A stretch of 64,000 nucleotides of DNA from NCBI GenBank assembly GCA_009746045.1, contig RPFO01000312.1:204001-268000 (forward strand). Reading direction: 5' to 3'. The stretch is from Mesostigma viride (taxonomy: Eukaryota; Streptophyta; Mesostigmatophyceae; Mesostigmatales; Mesostigmataceae). The translations under genes and the position numbers were made by a program. Shown one piece after another: positions 19,062 through 29,938 of the stretch. Under the pieces are notes generated by a model that saw only the letters and a list, made by a program, of their open reading frames with translations, had not been told where the DNA came from and made no database searches. Numbering within the stretch: position 1 is the first letter of the stretch; every line of letters begins with the position of its first letter.

Positions 19062-19977
19062 TCAGGCAAGACCACCACGGCTGGCCCCAGGCGCGTCCTG
19101 GTTCTCCTTGTCGCTGTCGTCGTCGCTGTCGCTCACCACAATCAGCTCTGGCACCCTGCTACCCGCTGCGCCGTCGTCGACCCGCTGTCGGCCCGCGATG
19201 ACTGAATCGTCACCGTTGGTATAGTAGACAGGTGACAACCCGTCGTTGGCACCCCGCGGATTGTATCTTGGCACCTCGTGGTCGCCAAGTGTCTCGTCGC
19301 CTAGCCCAGCGACACCCCCTGCTCCCACCTCAAGGTCACTATCGTACCCAAGAGGTGCAAACTCTTCCCAACGCGTCACACGAACGCGAAGGGGCGGGGC
19401 AGTTCCTGAAAAGGAACTCTTGCTCGCTCCGGAAACCTGCCGACTCTTGCCGCGCGCTGTCCTCCGGTGATGGCTTCCGCTGTCGCCCCGACCTCTGCAA
19501 GCCGCCTGTGATGCTCCGCTCCGCGTCGTTCACGCCTAACTGGCCCGCTGCAACACCCTCGTCGCCGATGACGCCTGCGAAAGTACGTGGTACCCGCACC
19601 CGCTGCTGTCGGTACAAACTCGTGTCGCCCTGCGCCAGCTGCCTCCGCAACCTCGCCTCGCCTTGCCGCCAACTCCGCCGCACTCGCTCAGCTACTGCTG
19701 TAATCACCGTCTGGATGCCGACCAAACCGTGAAGCTCCTGCTCGAGGTCGTCGATGCTCCGGTGCTCCGGAATGACGATGGTTTGTACGTGCCGCAGAAT
19801 TCGCTCCCAATCTTCGACCTGGTCGTCGACGAATTGCACGAAGCTGCGATTAACAGGCGGACGATCTGCAAGCAATAAAGATAGATCCCGAACGACACGA
19901 CGCAATTCAGGCGAAATCGAACCCCCAGCAGACTGCCGAAACCGGAAATCCTGCTGCCGTTGTTCTTCCTGCACCAT
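19062..19977 (-). CDS. Accessory frame(s) upstream of copia gag, unknown function
   Basis: Two overlapping frames. The first (19977-19339, about 212 residues) is Arg/Gln/Glu-rich and predicted largely helical (for example RRSWRQGEARLRRQLAQGD). The second (19379-19062) is acidic with a Ser/Asp run (VSDSDDDSDKEN). They overlap by about 40 bases and may be one protein with a frameshift. Their place between LTR and gag, downstream of the LTR TATA box, suggests they belong to the element. No family was recognised. Alternatives are a captured host exon or a divergent Gag N-terminus. Confidence 0.45.
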
Positions 19978-20071
19978 TCACCACCGGACGAGCTCCTCGC
20001 GTCGTCAACGCTGCACACCGCAACCGGCAACGACCCTCCTGGCCGTTCCGCTGAGACTGGTTGTAATTTGA

Positions 20072-20763
20072 GTTAACGTTCTTAGCACGCAATGTGAAGG
20101 ATATGGTTGCAATGCAGCAATGTGTGAATATGGTTGGAAACGGAGCTTTGTTAAAATTGGATAATGTTACAGCGCTCACACACTTGAGGCTTGTACACGC
20201 GCTTGCCAAGTCAAGGCACAACACGTGAGGCGGGCTCGCAAGAGATGCCCAAATGGCACTGGCCTATTGTTTATATACTTGTGCACTGTGCTTGCTAGTC
20301 CTGAGCAGCCTAGGAGGCCTGCTCAGTAATAACACCCCCGGTACAGTATTCACTACCTGTACAGCGCCCAGTTCCTATACAGTAGGTCTGCCATACAGGC
20401 ACAGTGACCACAGAGCACAGTCCACAGTGACTATTGCATCTGCACCTAGAAGTCCAGGACTAAGCCTGCGGTACCAACAGACCACAGGTTAAGGTTCCTA
20501 TTTCCTGCGTACGACGTATTAATCCAATACCGTCGTAGGTACAGCACCTAATTCCTGTCAGCCCAGGAATTACTGTCGACCCCATATGTCGTCGGCAAAT
20601 ATTCACGTCCGACTTAGAAGAACAGCCGGCTCGCGCTCGCGCGCGACCGGGAAGTCGGAACGCCATAACTTTCTTGATACTTGTCGGAATGAACTCGTTC
20701 CGGTGCCGCTGGAATCGCAGAGATATGCCGAATCAGGATCACGCCAATGCGCTTGGCGTTAAC
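20072..20763 (-). repeat. 5' LTR of the minus-strand copia copy
   Basis: 692 bp, bounded by GTTAACG and CGTTAAC, the reverse complement of 12972-13666 with few differences. A TATATAAA box at 20277-20270 faces the coding region. No clear tRNA primer binding site follows at 20071. Confidence 0.75.
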
Positions 20764-21340
20764 TGCCTGGGCGAGCACTGCAAGCGCATGCTCTTCAACT
20801 GAGGTCCGGCCTCGTCCTCACGGTACTTACGTATGGCGCCGAGGCGTGGACACTCACGGACACACTGGCGGCTAAGCTAGACGGCACGGTTTACAGGATG
20901 CTCCAACAGGTCCTGAATGTAGGGTTTTCCAAGCATAGGTCATTAGAGTCTTTGTATCAGGGTATGCCTCATATTTCGGACGAGATTACTGTAGGCAGCG
21001 TAGGATAGCATTTGTAGGACATCTTGCTTGCACCAGCCAGGTCGACACCGCCCTTGGTCTGGCCGCCCCCCAGCGGCTTGGCCAGCCAGGGCGGCATATC
21101 TTGACCTGGCCTGGCCCCAAGGACATTCCCAGGAAGCTAGGTAAACTTGCCATGAACTACATCCAGATGTTGCTGGCCGACCTAGTGGTCCCAGCTCAGT
21201 TTGAACACCGCGCATCCACTCCCTCTCCCTTCTTTGGACTGCCATGCAGAACAAGAAGCGGTGGCAGAGATTGTCCAGGCTCACACGCCAGCCCCTGTGG
21301 GCAAGCCACCCCCCCCCAAGAGGAAGGGGTGTTTTGCTGA
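20763..21340 (+). pseudogene. 3' end of a non-LTR reverse transcriptase (LINE) gene
   Basis: The frame starting directly at the LTR boundary reads a typical post-RT segment: LTVLTYGAEAWTLTDTLAAK, then MLQQVLNVGFSKHRS and LESLYQGMPHISDEI. A stop follows near 21006. A second frame continues the family pattern (RQRRIAFVGHL, then a conserved downstream helix) to a stop at 21340. This is the RT-associated C-terminal region of LINEs. The 5' part is missing and a frameshift is present, so it is a relic. Confidence 0.7.
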
Positions 21341-21690
21341 GTAGTGTAGTTAGGATTTTCTAGACTAGATCGATAGCTTAGTGTTAGGTTAGTTTGATTA
21401 CGCGGCTTCCTCCACCTCCACCCAGCCAATGATCATGGAATATGTACTACATGATCTCCCAACGGAGGCATGTTATCATTTAATTTAATCAGCTGGTAGG
21501 GGGCCCATAATATAGGCGTACATGTACAAGGCCACGGCTAGGCCTTACTATTCTACACTACTACTGCTGTATTCCCCTAAGCTGGGGTGTCTTGAGGTGT
21601 TGGGGCCGCGGGGGTCGTTTGCCAGGGCTTGTGGCCGACGTAGATCAGTGGCCGCCCCCTTCCAGTACACCGGCTTCCCCGCCGTGGTCT
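21341..21690. other. Non-coding stretch
   Basis: No gene, RNA or structured repeat was recognised. It may be 3' sequence of the adjoining LINE remnants. Confidence 0.4.
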
Positions 21691-22800
21691 GCCGGAGCTG
21701 GAGGTAGGTCACCCATAGCTCCCGTCGCCGTTGTTGCTACGCCAGGGTCAAGTCGTCGTCCAGGGTGTAGCGAGTCTTCTCGAGCCGCTTGCGGCATCTG
21801 AGAAACGAAATCTTGTCTGCCGGGTTCAAGATTAAAGATGAGAAGAAGCGGGGGCGCCCCTGCCTTACCCCGCGAGCGGGAAGGCGGTGGGCGACCAGCT
21901 TGATCTCACCAAGAAGGCCCATGCGACCAAGGATTTCTCTCTCAAACGCCTGTGCAAGCTTCTCGGAATTCTCACCTTTCACCAGGTCGAACGGTTCTTG
22001 ACGATGACCTTAAGGTTGCGCTTGGCGAGCTCGGCTTCCTCGCGGAGGTCGAGCGTCTGCTGCTGGAGCTGTGCTGCGAGGGTGGAGGTGGTGGAGGTGG
22101 CGTGTTGCTTGAGCATGTCCGCCCAGGTCTGGGTGGGAGGAGCAGCGCCAGCCGGGCCAGCGGGGGCTGGCTTGGCGGCAATGTCCTTGACCGCCTGGGC
22201 GGTGAGGCCTGCGGTGTTTTGCAAGCACTCAATGGCGATGGCGTTGTCCTTGAGGCGATGGTTGATGTCACGGAGCTGGGCAGTGATGGCGTCGGAGCTG
22301 GGGGTGGTGGCGGTGGAGGAGGCGAGGAGGGTGGAGAGTGGCGGTGGAGATGGTGGAGAGGAGGGGGAGCTCGGCAGCCAGCGTGCCGCCCATGGCTGCC
22401 ACATCTGCAGCGAGGGGGGCCACGTGCTGCTCGAGGGCCTCTCTTAAGGAGTGAGTGGATGGAGGATTCGGTCAAGGTGGTGGTGATGGGCTGGGCTCCT
22501 CGATGGAGCGTCCAAGGAGGGAGAAGAGGGCGAATATTTGCAGTCGGGGGCGGGGGGCGGTGAGGATGCAGTCGAATGGGCGCCTCTGAAGGAAAGCATT
22601 GACGAGGCGACCCTGGTGGAAGAGCTGCTTGCACAGTTCAATAAGCGAGGCGGTTGATCCCCAGAACACGTAGCTCAGGAGATTGTCATGGTCGAGCTTG
22701 TAAAAAAAGCCGGGCTGGCTGGCGTCAAAGTCGAACTCGTCCCAGGTCGGCTCGGTAGGGCACCTGCGCTTGGGCTCAGACGATGCGCGGGCGAGGCAAG
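21690..22800 (-). pseudogene. LINE ORF1-like protein remnant, frameshifted
   Basis: Minus-strand pieces in different frames form one protein. An N-terminal part (about 22795-22550) contains WDEFDFDASQPGFFYKL and WGSTASLIELCKQLF. A helical middle (22404-21979) has coiled-coil character, for example TAQAVKDIAAKP and LQQQTLDLREEAELAK. A C-terminal RRM-like half (21982-21737) has AHRLPARGVRQGRPRFFSSL and ends near DDDLTLA, followed by a stop and then LQLRQTTAGKPVYWKG. This order resembles ORF1 of L1-type LINEs in algae. At least two frameshifts and a stop are present. The N-terminal part could come from another element. Confidence 0.5.
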
Positions 22801-24105
22801 CCCGGGGGGCTGTGCGATCTATACTAGGGCTTGGCTAGTGGTGCCGCTGCCTTCTGGGCCGGAGGGCGAAGTTGCAGCAGGAGCTGCAGACGTATTTTCA
22901 GGGCTGAGCGCAGCCACCAGGCTGCGTTGCGCAGAGGAGCGTTTGCTCGCCATATATTGCGTAAGAGCTTCGGAAAATTATATCAGCGTGTGCGTCTTAG
23001 AAAGACGAAGCGATTGTGATATTCACAGCCGAATTTGGTGCCCAAACGTGAAAGTCATGAGCTCCGCCGTCAGATCGTGGCTTGTGGCTCTTTGCCTACG
23101 CGGCGGCCAATTAAGTATGCGCATCTGCAATCTTTTGCAATGTCGAAGAATAATTGCACCCTGTCACATACCATTCTATTACATGCTGGAGCAAAGTGTA
23201 AACCAACTTGCATCCCTCCCCCCCGACCATGCCATGAGTGCCACCACCGGGATTGGGATACATGCAGGGAGAGGGACCAAAGAACTCCCAAAACAGGGAA
23301 GCCTTCCCGCCCCCCCCCCCCCCCCCCTCGCCGCCGTGAGAACGGTGCATACAGCGGTAGATTAGCTGGCCTTCTTATGTTATTAATCTTCAGCTACCAA
23401 CTAAGTCTATTCTACCTATCAGCACATCCTCACTGGCTGCCAGCTGCATTACTGAGTAATGTGCAGCTGATCCCCCGACAGACAGGACACATGTATATTT
23501 GTGTGCAAAACCTCATTTGGCCTTGCCCTGCGCATTTTGGTCACAGTCAATTGAGGGGAGTCGGGTCCTATCTGTACACGAAGGTCATGATTTGATGGCC
23601 TGCCCAGCTTTCACACGCACTGCATGTGCACAGTGATGCTCACTGGTTGGATTGCACACGCAGTCAATCTGTCGGGAAAAGGCGCCTGTACGAGCCCATG
23701 GGCGGACGTTCCTACGAATGGAGCGTGAGCACACAAACCACGAAGGAATCAGACAAAGGTGGCAAACCCACCCAATGCCACGATATGCAGGTATACACAG
23801 GGTCATATCTTTGGAGCAGCTCCCTGTAGGGGATGAGCACCTTCATGCGGCAACTAGTCGGCCACCTGACGTGGTTCATCCTCCACATAGGCTGGGTTGC
23901 CTACCGGCAGTCGCCATGATAACATGGCACAGAGCCATGCAGTTTACTGACTACTACGAGCACCACGGGTACCCCGGCATCCCGTGCACCCACAGTCTAT
24001 TCTTGGCCGGCTTCTCTGCTCAATCGCTTTTAGACTCCTTACATCCGTCCAGTATACCTTAAACTACCGGTGCAGCGTCTCAGCCTAGTAGACGGCCTCC
24101 ACGTG
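22801..24105. other. Non-coding stretch
   Basis: No convincing gene. It holds a run of about 20 C near 23308-23328. Short frames here lack recognisable domains. Confidence 0.4.
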
Positions 24106-24681
24106 TCAAAACTGCCAAACGTCTTCTGCATGCTCCCCGTGCGGGTTCTCAATCCGGTTGCTGATCATCCGCTGGCTGTAATACGCGTTCTCCTTGAGCT
24201 CCACGACGTTGACCATAGGGACCGTGTCCACGAGTTGCTCGCTATGGTCTGCATGAACCCATAGACCCGGCTCTCGTTCCACCAGTGGATGGATGCACGC
24301 CAAATCCCGCAGATCTAATTCAGAAGAGCAGAGCAGCTTGGCCACTACGCCAATCCTGATCTCATGTGTACCCTCCGCGACGTCGCTACGGTATGCGACA
24401 ACATCGCCTGGAATTAAGTCCAAAGATCTTGAATTGTTTGTGTTAGTAGCGGACGCTGAATTATGAACTGGCAAATGATCAGTGCGCCTTTGCCGATAAC
24501 TTCCACGGTCCCAAGCCGCGTCGCGTTTAGGTTTCAAAAATGCCAGGCGTGCCGGGATACTTCTGCGAACAGCCAGCTTGTGGCTGGTTGCGCGCTGGCT
24601 ACGGGCCGGGAGCGTTGAGGCATTACCTCGGAGTGCAACGATGGACGTTCCAGGCAAGTCATTCGGGGCCAGCGCGTTCAT
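24106..24681 (-). CDS. Uncharacterised 191-residue open frame
   Basis: The longest non-repeat frame between the LINE relics. It begins near 24681 and ends at 24106. The N-terminal 70 residues are basic. The centre reads LDLIPGDVVAYRSDV and IRIGVVAKLL, a pattern seen in small beta-barrel modules that begin with a GD-V turn, and the C-terminus is mixed charged. No catalytic motif, signal peptide or membrane segment was seen. It may be part of a decayed transposable element or a chance frame. Confidence 0.25.
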   Translation of the reverse strand: MNALAPNDLPGTSIVALRGNASTLPARSQRATSHKLAVRRSIPARLAFLKPKRDAAWDRGSYRQRRTDHLPVHNSASATNTNNSRSLDLIPGDVVAYRSDVAEGTHEIRIGVVAKLLCSSELDLRDLACIHPLVEREPGLWVHADHSEQLVDTVPMVNVVELKENAYYSQRMISNRIENPHGEHAEDVWQF

Positions 24682-25164
24682 TTAGGTACCCGCAAATCGC
24701 AACGAACGAGATCTTTCGTCACAGACTAAACTCAATAATAAGGACTTTAAAAATGCTGCGTTACACTTGCAGCATGCATCTTGAAACAGAAATACAACAA
24801 TAATTTCCGGGTTGTAGCTTTTGCCATCGGGGCTTCAGTGCTGAGGGCACAGATTACTACTGCAATTTCTGGCATGGCCCGGTCGACTTCCCCCAAACCG
24901 AAATCCTCCGAAACCACAAGCCAGAATGACAGGTCAGCACGTTCGACTCCATTTGTTGTACGTTACAAATGTATTGCGTGCCACTCCGTTGAGTTGAGTT
25001 TGTTCCCGCGCCGGTGGTCCGTGCGTGGTGTGAGACTGCTGTCAGCTGTGCAGTGTCAACTGAGCAAGCAATATAGTTATTACCTAATGATTCTGCGACA
25101 TGCAACAGCCGCAGCAATTACAGCAACGCATTTTGGCGCCGCTGCAGTACCGTATTTTTACTAG
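24682..25164. other. Non-coding stretch
   Basis: AT-richer than its surroundings. No gene or repeat was recognised. It ends at the AAC-type tail of the next LINE. Confidence 0.4.
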
Positions 25165-27164
25165 TTGTTGTTGTTGTCCGGTGAAATGGGTGTTAGTTTA
25201 TTTCCATATAACAGTTAAGGTGACCCAGGTATGCCAAAAATAGCCTGAAATGCCTAGTTTTGCCTAAATTGGGGTGCCCGCATTCAGTTAATAAGGCGCG
25301 CCCTGCGACCAAGGTAGCCATTGTACTGTAGATATATCGTCATCCGGCATACGTGTAAAGACCTGGTTCATGCCCATGAGTGCATGGAAGACTTTCAGGG
25401 GGCTGGGGGTGTCATTGTTAGGGCCCGGGTCCCATACTTTGTGTTGTTCCGTCGCCAGGAGCCAGTAACGACGCATAGCCAGGTTCCAAGAGGAGATAAA
25501 CCGGCGGACCACGGCACCTCTCGTGTACGCGGCACGTAACGTGAATACGGTCTCGTTGCGAACTTGCCATATGGTGTGAAGCATCGTCGTGCGTAGCCAT
25601 ATCCATGCCATCTGGTTGGCTGTGAGGCTCGCGTCCCGTAATCCCGTGATGCCGAAAATAACCGTAGATAGTGTGACGGTGGTGGGGGGAGCTGTAATAG
25701 CCATCCACTTGGCCCATATACCCAGCAGCCATTGCCAAACCCCTGCGAGTTGGCAGTCCAGAAATCTGTGCTCAATTGTTTCATCTGGAAAGTTGCATAA
25801 GCACGCCGCCGCGTGGGAGTACCGGTGGTGCAATTGGGAGTTGACCCCGATGGCCCGATGCATAAGCAGGTGCTGGACGTCGGTGGCCCGTTTGTCAACC
25901 AATGGGTGATCAACTGCCAAGGTAATGTTCTTGATCCAGGTGTAGCCCGGCCACTCGGGGTGCCAGCGCAGGCGACCCGGGTGCATCCTATGATTTTTAT
26001 GTAGAAGTAGCCGGTATCCCCAGTCTGCCGTGTACTCGAAAAGGCACTTCGTCATGGGGGTGCCGCCAGATGTGAGGACCCACCCAAATTCTAGCGGGTC
26101 TAGAGCAAGCGTGTCCAGTCGCCCCTTGCCAACATGTAGCCATGTGGTGTCGCGTATCACTGTGGTGGGGTCCAAGGGTAACATGCACGCCTGTGACAGT
26201 GACCACGGGACCACTCGAATGCGGTGACATTGAAATGCTGGAATGTAGGCGTACGATGTAATCAATTTGCCGAGAAGTCCTTGACCGTCGGGTGTCTCCT
26301 GGAGCAATTGTATGGTAACGCCCGTCGACGCGACCGCAACGATGCAGCCCTTATGTATGGACGTGTCGCGATCCGGGTAATAGCTCACCCATTCCCCGAC
26401 TTGTAGGGGTTTGCGTGGGGTTGTCATGAGGGTATGCCATCCTGCGGGAATTGCTTGTAGAAGGTTGTCCCAAGCTGGTCGGCTGGGCATGTTTGCGATC
26501 CACGCACTGATTTCCGTGTATGTTAGGAGGCGATATCGGTCACCGTCAGCCGCGTATAAATCGATGATTCGCGTAACCGGCGGGTTGGCCGTCAAAAAGC
26601 CCTCATATGGGTTGCGGCCGCTTAAAACACCAAACACATTATGCTCACTATCGCGCAGCAAATCATTGAAATATAATGGTTGTCTCTTTGATAATGGTTG
26701 GCGTGCCACCGGCTCTTCCCGCGTGGTAGGGTGAGCAATTCTGTCCGGTTTTAGGTTCTTATAACCTTTCCACATACGTGCCCAGTACCATGATAAGCCT
26801 TTATACGAAGTGAGCGCACATGTAAGTATAGTGCTGCCCCCAAGTGCCATGATGTACCATTGTTGTGGGTATAGGTTGTGGCGAAAGCTTCTTGTGCCAA
26901 CATACAACCAGGGTGTGCGTTTACGCCTATGAAAGCGGTTAGGATCTGTTTGGTGTACACTGACCATAAGCGCCACTCCATATTATGTAAGCCCAAGCCT
27001 CCTTGAACCCATGGCATATAGGACATGTCCCTATCGATCCATCCCGGCACCGTGTGTGTTATGATACCCTGCTGTTTCCAAACAAAATTGCTGCCGATTC
27101 GTTGGATGATCTTGGTGGTGTACTCGTTAGGTGGGTGACCTTGGCAGTAGGAGAGCACTGACCT
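25165..27164 (-). mobile_element. LINE copy A, 5'-truncated
   Basis: It covers the end of the RT domain, the RT-associated C-terminal region, a zf-RVT zinc knuckle, a 3' untranslated region and a short (AAC)n tail at about 25165-25180. It begins at 27164 directly after the (AAC)n tail of LINE copy B. About 45% protein identity to copy B by eye shows they are different subfamilies of one clade. Confidence 0.8.
25288..26976 (-). pseudogene. LINE RT C-terminal region with zf-RVT domain (copy A)
   Basis: About 560 codons. After a spacer, the C-terminal part has HLLMHRAIGVNSQLHHRYSH and then CLCNFPDETIEHRFLDC, the CxC...HxxxxC zinc knuckle found at the C-terminus of plant-type LINE ORF2, followed by a Trp-rich helical end. 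A separate upstream frame (27158-26751) carries the last RT block, VQGGLGLHNMEWRLWSVY. The two frames are joined by a frameshift near 26970. No polymerase active site remains in this truncated copy. Confidence 0.8.
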
Positions 27165-27256
27165 GTTGTTGTTTTCCAGGTAAATAGGTGTACGTTTATT
27201 CCAAATATAGCCAGTAGGTAATCCCTGCTAAGCCTAGGGTATCAAGATGTCAGTGG

Positions 27257-28337
27257 CTAAAACGGAGCCTTACTAGACCACGGAAGCCACTGGACTTCTA
27301 ATGGGTTATCATTGGGCATGTGGGTAAAGATCCTGTTTTTGCCCATGAGGTCATGAAAGATCTCAAGTGGGCTGGGCTTATCCTGGTCCGCGCCAGGGTC
27401 CCAGATTTTGTTTTGTTCATTTGCAACCATCCAGTAGCGTCGCATGCCGGAGTTCCATAGGTAAATGAAGCGTGAGAGAACCCCAGCTTTGTCGAAAACT
27501 GTGCGCCTATTGAACACCACATCGTTTCGCACCGTCCAGATTGTATATAACATGCATGTGCGGAGCCATATCCACGCTTGTTGTGAAAAGGTGAGCTCCA
27601 GGCCAGGGGTGCCAGTGATGCCAAAGATAATTGAGCGGGTAGACACCGGTATGATAGGCTCAGACGTCCAGGCTGCCCATAAACCAATCAACCAGGTCCA
27701 AACTCCCTGGAGGTTACACCATAAAAATCGGTGTTCCACAGTTTCAGTGGGGTTGGTACATAAACATGTAGCAGGGTGTTGAAATCGCCGGTGGAGGATC
27801 TCCCCGACCCCGATGGACCGGTGCATCAAGAGGTGTTGTACGTCGGTCGCGCGGCGATCAATCAGCGGGTGGTCAGCGGCGAGGGTGATGTTGCGGACCC
27901 AGGTGTGGCCAGGCCACTCAGTAGCGCCCCAGCGTGTCCGTCCGGGGTGGAATTGATGGTTTTTATGCAAGAGCATTGTGTAGCCCCACTCTGCCGTGTA
28001 CTCGTAAAGGCCTTTTACAGTTCTGCTGTCACCCTGATTTAGCACCCAGCCAAATTCCACTGGATCCAATGACAACATGTCCAGGCGGGTTGATCCTACA
28101 TGTAGCCAAATAATAGCAGCGTCTGGAAGGTTGGGGTTGGGTTGGTATACACATGATTGTTCAAGGGACCAAGGTACAACCCGAATCCGGTGGCATAGCT
28201 GGGTGGGGAGGAACACCACTGCAGTTGTAAGTTCACCAGACAGCCATTGTGGCCGCTCAGCGGCGCCAGTAGTTGAACGTGCAGGGTTCCAAGGGGGAGT
28301 TCTGCGATCACCTTCCCCGAGCATGTTGCGGTCGTCA
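27257..28337 (-). pseudogene. LINE copy B, C-terminal region with zf-RVT
   Basis: Two overlapping frames joined by a frameshift near 28200. The downstream one has HLLMHRSIGVGEILHRRF and CLCTNPTETVEHRFLWC, the zf-RVT knuckle, followed by a Trp-rich tail ending near 27257. Confidence 0.75.
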
Positions 28338-28814
28338 ACTACAATACGCTTCCGCGGACACCTTTTTCAGCGGGGAAAGTGCCCCCGGGCTTCCGGGGCA
28401 AATTCAGCAAGCGCTGCGGAACTTAGATACTAAAAATTCGTTTTTGGTTCGTACCGTACAGCCAATCATTTTGCGCCCGGATCAAATTGTGATCTGGGCA
28501 CTGAACACGAAAATTTCAGCGGAACGTACGAAACACCAACGCAACTACAGAAAATTTTCAGTGACGAAACTGTAGTACCGTGTACCAAGCAAAATGTAGT
28601 AGGACTTCGCTAAATTCACGTTCGGAAATTTTCCCCGCAAGATTCCCCCGCAAGATTCCCCCGCACGATTCCCCCCGCTAGGTTCAGGCTCCAGTCGATG
28701 CTCGCCAAATGGCGCAAAAAAAGAAACATATGTTAAAATCAACGGTGCGAATCCTCGTTACCGCTCGGGTAACATTCTCACTCATTTCGCGTCTCCTACG
28801 AACCGTATTGTAGT
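28338..28814. mobile_element. MITE-like insertion, 477 bp
   Basis: Bounded by an 11-bp perfect terminal inverted repeat, ACTACAATACG at 28338-28348 and CGTATTGTAGT at 28804-28814. It interrupts LINE copy B, whose coding homology resumes on both sides. It is AT-rich inside with no gene; a short CCCCCGCAAGATT tandem lies near 28630-28670. A CA dinucleotide flanks both ends and could be a short target duplication. Confidence 0.65.
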
Positions 28815-29452
28815 CACGCTGTATGGACAAAAGCAGCACCATTCACCAGCTTTATAGGGGGCACGGGGAGAAGTCATGAGTGTGTGCCAGCGGGGGGGTA
28901 TGGCTTGTACTAGCGCGGCCCAGGCAGCATAAGTAGGCATATTGGGGACCCAAGCAGCCAGTTCGTTATATGTTAAGAGGCGGTAGCAGTCACCGTGGAG
29001 AATATACAGGTGGAGAATAGTGGTTACAGGGTGGGGGGATGTTATGAAGCCTTCATAGGGGTTAGGGCCACTTAAGCATCCAAAGGGGCGATTAAGGGGG
29101 TTGAGGTATATATCATTAAAGAATAGGGGTTGGCGTGCAACTTCCTCACGTAGTGTGGGGAATAATAGGCGGTCATCGGGTTTAAGTGCCATAAAGCCTT
29201 GCCATATACGAGCCGAGTACCAAGGAAGACCTCTGGTGAGCTTCGGGGAGGGGAGGCGAGCAGTAAGCAGTGCGGCTCCAGAGTGCCAGGAAATTCCATT
29301 GGAGTGATGAGTAAGACGTGAGAGGGTTACACGTGCCAGAAGACATCCAGGGTGGGTGTTGACACCAATGTGGGCAGAGATAACTTGTTTGGCATACACA
29401 GACCATAAACGCCATTGCATATTGTGTAAGCCTAGTCCTCCAAGACTGACCT
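28815..29452 (-). pseudogene. LINE copy B, RT end segment
   Basis: Around 200 codons starting at the 5' truncation point. It includes the conserved GGLGLHN block that closes LINE RT domains and a Trp-rich region (WYSARIWQGFMALKP) matching copy A. The frame runs into the MITE and ends there. Confidence 0.75.
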
Positions 29453-29600
29453 GTTGTTGTTGTGTCCCACGCCGCATTTTTACTAGTACTTGGTCCATTC
29501 CGAGTGCCACCGATACTAAATATATCCGGCCCTCGGCCACTATAGATTCTCTGCTGCCCATGTGCGGCGTGGGACACAACAACAACAACAACAACTACAG
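29453..29600 (-). mobile_element. 148-bp hairpin element with 24-bp inverted ends
   Basis: The ends read TGTTGTTGTGTCCCACGCCG-type sequence and its exact inverse, ending in GTT/AAC repeats. The core (GCAGCAGAGAATCTATAGTG and following) recurs at about 50080-50150 in plus orientation. No open frame of note. Confidence 0.6.
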
Positions 29601-29938
29601 CAGTACTTGGCGCGAAAATTTTAGTGCGAAAATCCAGGGATAGCTTTTCTCGCACCTGGACCTGGAGCTTTCTGCCCTGTCTGGAGGTGAAGGCTCGCTC
29701 TGTGAATCTCGCGAGTGTCGATAGACTGGACGCTGCTTTTCTGGAGAGATAGAAGGTAAATTGCGCACGCCCTCGTTATTATGCCTAGGTAACAATTGGT
29801 GCTCGCCTCTGTGCCTTCGTTTTTCGGCAAATGTGATGTAAATGACGAAGAACTTGAGGGTGTGTCGAAATCATTGTCGCGTGCATGGGTTTTGTCTCGG
29901 CAGCTGGCGAGGTGCCGTCCGTTTCCTAGCGTGAAGAT
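29601..29938 (+). promoter_or_regulatory. Upstream region of the TRANK1-like gene
   Basis: 338 bp between the hairpin element and the first ATG. It should contain the promoter and 5' untranslated region. No TATA box is evident. An in-frame TAG lies 12 bases before the ATG at 29939. Confidence 0.4.

Larger units (their letters stand above)
13667..20763 (-). mobile_element. Copia-type LTR retrotransposon, minus-strand copy, 3' LTR missing
   Basis: Minus-strand order: 5' LTR (20763-20072), leader, an accessory frame (19977-19062), gag (about 18923-17767), an in-frame UGA, pol (17766-14176) and a 3' untranslated region that stops at 13668. There the copy directly abuts the 3' LTR end of the inverted plus-strand copy. 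Its own last 240 bp and 3' LTR are absent. The outer right end (20763) lies in LINE-derived sequence. Confidence 0.8.
27165..29452 (-). mobile_element. LINE copy B, 5'-truncated and split by a MITE
   Basis: The part from 29452 to about 28815 covers the segment from GGLGLHNMQWRLWSV to an EWCCFCPYSVTTI end. The part from 28337 to 27257 continues with the zf-RVT region. Together they match copy A colinearly; the 477 bp between them is a separate insertion. A short (AAC)n tail ends near 27165. Confidence 0.75.

Noticed and set aside
12972-20763. A DNA transposon with 690-bp terminal inverted repeats and TTAA target (piggyBac-like)
   Set aside because: The two repeats are inverted, but a polypurine tract precedes the left one and a TATA box faces the coding region in the right one. 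They fit the 3' LTR of the plus copy and the 5' LTR of the minus copy. No transposase was seen.
21972-22634. 220-codon Pro/Ser-rich minus-strand frame
   Set aside because: It overlaps the LINE ORF1-like frames in another phase and shows only low-complexity composition.
29499-29598. tRNA-derived SINE suggested by an A-box-like TGGCCGAGGG
   Set aside because: There is no B box at the right distance and no cloverleaf could be drawn; the inverted ends explain the structure better.
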